Source: Chloroflexota bacterium
GTDB taxonomy: Bacteria; Chloroflexota; Dehalococcoidia; Lucifugimonadales; UBA826
Reading direction: 5' to 3'
DNA: 27,080 bases
NCBI GenBank assembly: GCA_002718095.1
Contig: PBDP01000008.1
Location: forward strand, 46,091 to 73,170
Positions 24,232-27,080 of this stretch are shown here, piece by piece. Numbering within the stretch: the stretch's first letter is position 1; each line of letters begins with the position of its first letter. Below the pieces are notes generated by a model, which saw only the letters and a list, made by a program, of their open reading frames with translations, had not been told where the DNA came from and ran no database searches. The position numbers and the translations under genes are program-made.

Positions 24232-26673
24232 ATGAAGATCCCTCTATCATGGCTTAATGATTATATAAAAATTGAAGATACTCCTAAGGAATTATCTCAC
24301 AAAATGACTATGGCAGGTACTGAAGTAGGCCATATAACAGAGATAGGGTCTCATTGGGATTCTCAAAAAGTCGTAGTGGGAGAAATTATATCAATTCAAA
24401 ATCATCCAAATGCAGACAGGTTAAGATTAGCTTCAGTTAACGTAGGCAATAAAGATCTCGTCCAAGTAGTATGTGGAGCTCCTAATATATTGGAAAATCA
24501 AAAAATTGCATTTGCACATTCAGGTGCTATATTAAAGAATCCCTCTACTGGAGAATCTCAAGAATTGAAGCCTGCAAAAATTAGAGGTGTTTTATCTAAT
24601 GGAATGATATGCTCAGCTGCTGAATTAGGGATTAGTGAGGAGCACGATGGGATTATAGAGTTACCTAATGAAATGATCCCTGGGGTTCCACTAATAGATG
24701 TATTAGGAGACACAATATTAGAGACAGAGCTAACCCCAAATAGACCTGATTGTCTGTCCATGATAGGTACGGCCCAAGAAATATCTGCAATAACACAAAA
24801 TCCTGTTATTATGCCAAGTGTAAATTATGCTGCCACAGAAACTAACATATCTGATTTAATGACTGTAGAAATTGAAAATCCCAATCATTGCATCCGATAT
24901 ACAGCTACCCTAATTAAGGATGTGCAAATAAAACCATCACCTATATGGATGCAAAATAGGTTAGAAAAATGTGGTGTCAGACCTATAAATAATATAGTTG
25001 ATATAACTAATTATGTAATGCTTGAATATGGCCAACCATTACATGCGTTTGATAGAAACAAGTTAAAAGATAACCATATAATAATCCGTGAATCAAAAAA
25101 TGATGAAACTATAACAACTCTTGACGGTACAGAAAGAAAACTAGAAAAGGGTATGTTAGTAATAGCAGACAAATCCAACCCAATCGCATTAGCTGGAATA
25201 ATGGGTGGCCAAAGTACTGAAATTGATAATTCTACAAATACAATATTTTTGGAATCTGCTAACTTTCTTGGCTCACTGATAAGGTCAACTCGTACAAAAA
25301 TTGGTCTTAATACTGAAGCATCTTACAGATTTGAGCGTGAATTACGCCAAGAAATATCTGTACTAGCTTTGAAAAGAGCAACAGAACTAATAGTGACAAT
25401 ATGTGGTGGTAAAGCACATAAGGGGATAATTGATGAATATCCTCAAAATGTATCCCACAAAAATATAAATACTAGAATCTCAAAATTAAATTCATTATTA
25501 GGAACTGAATTTGAACAGACTAAAGTCTGGGATACATTAAAACATTTAGGGTTTAGTAAAATTGATTCCAGCACAAATGAAAATTTAATACTTTCTCCTC
25601 CTTTATGGAGATCAGATATCAAGATAGAAGAAGACGTAATAGAAGAATTTGCTAGAATTTATGGATATGATAATTTACCTGTAAAAAGACTTTCTTCTGA
25701 ATTACCATCCATCATTCCTGACAAAATATCTAACATAATAGAGAAAATACGAGACGGATTAGTGCATTCTGGTATGAATGAAACTATTTCATATTCAGTA
25801 TCTAACATAAATTCTCTACAAAAAACTCAATCTCCTTCTGATGATAGAGAAATAATAAAATTATTAAACCCTATGGATTCTACAAAGGCCTGGCTAAGGT
25901 CAAATTTAGTATCAAATCTATTAGAAACATTATCTGCAAATCAACGTAGCAACCCGAACACACCAATTAAAATATTTGAAATAGGTCATACATTTGCATT
26001 TGATAAAAACTATAAATTTGGTGACTTACCAACGGAAGAAAATTCAATAGTTGGCGCCATATCAGGGAACGTTTCTGAAGAAAGCTTATGGGTTTCTCAT
26101 AATCAAAGTTTTGATTTTTATCATCTTAAAGGAATTCTTGAACTCAGCTTAAGTAACATATCATCTAATATTTCATATTCGTCATATAACCATTTTCTTT
26201 TAAAGCATCCAATAAGTGCAAAAATAATTTCTAGAAATGTAGAAATCGGAATAATTGGAGAATTAGATGAGAAAATATCTGATCATTTTAATTTGCAAAA
26301 AGATTACCCAACATTTGTATTTGAATTAAATATATCCAATATACTCAAAATAGCTTCTGATTCAAACATTTCTTATAACCAAATCAGTAAATTTCCAGAT
26401 TCAAAAAGAGATGTCTCTTTATTAATTGATATTAGCACGAAGTCTAAGGAAATAGAGCAGATAATCTCACAAAACAAACTAGTGGTAGAGGTTTTCCCAA
26501 TTGATAAATATATTGGTGAAGATATTCCAAAGAATAAAAAATCTATAACTTACCGAATCGTATTTCAATCCAATATAAAAACACTAGATGCTACGGAAAT
26601 AGATAAAATACAATCTAATATAATTAAATCCCTTAATGAAAAATTAAATATTATTGAGAGGTATTCTATTTAA
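24232..26673 (+). CDS. pheT: Phenylalanine-tRNA ligase beta subunit
   Basis: 813 residues, usual length. Domains in order: start MKIPLSWLNDYI; tRNA-binding OB fold about 42-150 (NHPNADRLRLASVNVG); B3/B4 editing domain about 205-395 (GVRPINNIVDITNYVMLEYGQPLHAFD and GGQSTEI); B5 domain about 405-475; catalytic-like core about 480-700 (EDVIEEFARIYGYDNLP); C-terminal ferredoxin-fold anticodon-binding domain about 715-813 (FPDSKRDVSLLID). AAGGAT ten bases upstream of the ATG serves as ribosome-binding site. The stop overlaps the moeA start by one base (TAATG). Confidence 0.97.
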   Translation: MKIPLSWLNDYIKIEDTPKELSHKMTMAGTEVGHITEIGSHWDSQKVVVGEIISIQNHPNADRLRLASVNVGNKDLVQVVCGAPNILENQKIAFAHSGAILKNPSTGESQELKPAKIRGVLSNGMICSAAELGISEEHDGIIELPNEMIPGVPLIDVLGDTILETELTPNRPDCLSMIGTAQEISAITQNPVIMPSVNYAATETNISDLMTVEIENPNHCIRYTATLIKDVQIKPSPIWMQNRLEKCGVRPINNIVDITNYVMLEYGQPLHAFDRNKLKDNHIIIRESKNDETITTLDGTERKLEKGMLVIADKSNPIALAGIMGGQSTEIDNSTNTIFLESANFLGSLIRSTRTKIGLNTEASYRFERELRQEISVLALKRATELIVTICGGKAHKGIIDEYPQNVSHKNINTRISKLNSLLGTEFEQTKVWDTLKHLGFSKIDSSTNENLILSPPLWRSDIKIEEDVIEEFARIYGYDNLPVKRLSSELPSIIPDKISNIIEKIRDGLVHSGMNETISYSVSNINSLQKTQSPSDDREIIKLLNPMDSTKAWLRSNLVSNLLETLSANQRSNPNTPIKIFEIGHTFAFDKNYKFGDLPTEENSIVGAISGNVSEESLWVSHNQSFDFYHLKGILELSLSNISSNISYSSYNHFLLKHPISAKIISRNVEIGIIGELDEKISDHFNLQKDYPTFVFELNISNILKIASDSNISYNQISKFPDSKRDVSLLIDISTKSKEIEQIISQNKLVVEVFPIDKYIGEDIPKNKKSITYRIVFQSNIKTLDATEIDKIQSNIIKSLNEKLNIIERYSI

Positions 26674-27080
26674 TGGGACAAGAAAAGAAACATAAACATC
26701 ATCATGCGGATATGCTTAGCGTTGAAGAGGCAAGAGATAAAATATTAGATGTATTTAATCCTTTAGAGATGAAAGAAATTCCTGTCATAGAATCTTTAAA
26801 TCTAACTCTAGCGGAAGATATACATTCAACAATTAACATTCCTCCTTTTAATAACTCGGCAATGGATGGATATGCTTTAAAAGCTTCAAATATTAAAAAT
26901 GCGACTTATGAATCTCCTGTATATTTAAAAGTAAGAGGCACAATAAGTGCAGGAGAACTTCCTGCTTTTTCTATAGATGATGGCTATTCTGCTCGAATTA
27001 TGACTGGTGCTCCAATGCCAAACGGTGCTGATACTGTAGTTCCATTTGAAGAAACAACAGAAATGGACATTGGTAATCAA
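26673..27080 (+). CDS. moeA: Molybdopterin molybdotransferase MoeA, N-terminal part (cut by window end)
   Basis: 136 codons are visible and the frame is open at the end. Translation from the ATG at 26673 gives a short His/Lys-rich head (KKHKHHHAD), then SVEEARDKILD, FNNSAMDGYALKA (the MoeA NSAMDGYA motif), VRGTISAGELP, and RIMTGAPMPNGADTVVPFEE, the hallmark of MoeA domain 3. MoeA inserts molybdate into adenylylated molybdopterin, so the cell has molybdenum enzymes. The TAATG overlap with pheT and GAGAGG upstream place it in the pheST operon. The His-rich head is not typical and could bind a metal; a start further in (ATG at 26713) would remove it. Confidence 0.93.
   Translation, partial: MGQEKKHKHHHADMLSVEEARDKILDVFNPLEMKEIPVIESLNLTLAEDIHSTINIPPFNNSAMDGYALKASNIKNATYESPVYLKVRGTISAGELPAFSIDDGYSARIMTGAPMPNGADTVVPFEETTEMDIGNQ

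Noticed and set aside
1-27080. CRISPR arrays, insertion sequences, integrase or attachment duplication at tRNA-Glu
   Set aside because: No regularly spaced repeats, transposase or integrase genes, or a second copy of the tRNA 3' end were seen.

Overview
This 27 kb window is AT-rich bacterial DNA (roughly one third G+C by eye) and very compact. No gap between genes exceeds about 160 bases. UUG and GUG starts are frequent (MDR dehydrogenase, FMN enzyme, kinase-like protein, tsaD, mscS, methyltransferase, pheS). Stop codons are the standard three. I see no insertion sequence, integrase, phage gene, CRISPR array or rRNA. The look fits a free-living, streamlined chromosome. A marine Chloroflexota-type (SAR202-like) lineage is one candidate, but this is a guess from style and gene content and no marker here settles it.

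Layout. 1-8877 is a metabolic and transport block: the C-terminal part of a large transketolase-family ThDP enzyme, an MFS carrier, an ACR3-type efflux permease facing them, a zinc-dependent dehydrogenase resembling glutathione-independent formaldehyde dehydrogenase paired with an NHL beta-propeller protein, two paralogous hemerythrin-like proteins (one without its metal ligands), and an FMN-dependent 2-hydroxyacid oxidase/dehydrogenase. 8963-12354 is a minus-strand run: nth (endonuclease III), argC, a six-helix membrane protein, tRNA-Glu(TTC) with a good sigma70-type promoter, and a TPR lipoprotein that begins almost at the tRNA CCA end. 12417-15196 holds a diacylglycerol/NAD-kinase-fold (AcoX-like) protein, a small TPR protein and a methyltransferase in one operon, and a small two-helix membrane protein. 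15188-18261 is the minus-strand operon argH-rpe-tsaD. 18378-21952 is a DinG-type helicase translationally coupled to an OGG1-type 8-oxoguanine glycosylase. It converges on an MscS channel gene. 23153-27080 is pheS-pheT-moeA, the last cut by the window end.

How genes fit together. argC and argH serve arginine synthesis, rpe and probably the transketolase-like enzyme serve pentose phosphates, tsaD, tRNA-Glu and pheST serve translation, and nth, ogg and dinG form a repair group. Four convergent gene pairs overlap at their 3' ends (8, 23, 9 and 17 bp) and a fifth is separated by 2 bp, so there is no room for ordinary terminators between them. No clear self-contained new system is visible. The most distinctive items are the catalytic/degenerate hemerythrin pair, the tRNA-lipoprotein junction, the DinG with an unrecognised N-terminal region joined to OGG, and the dehydrogenase-NHL pair.
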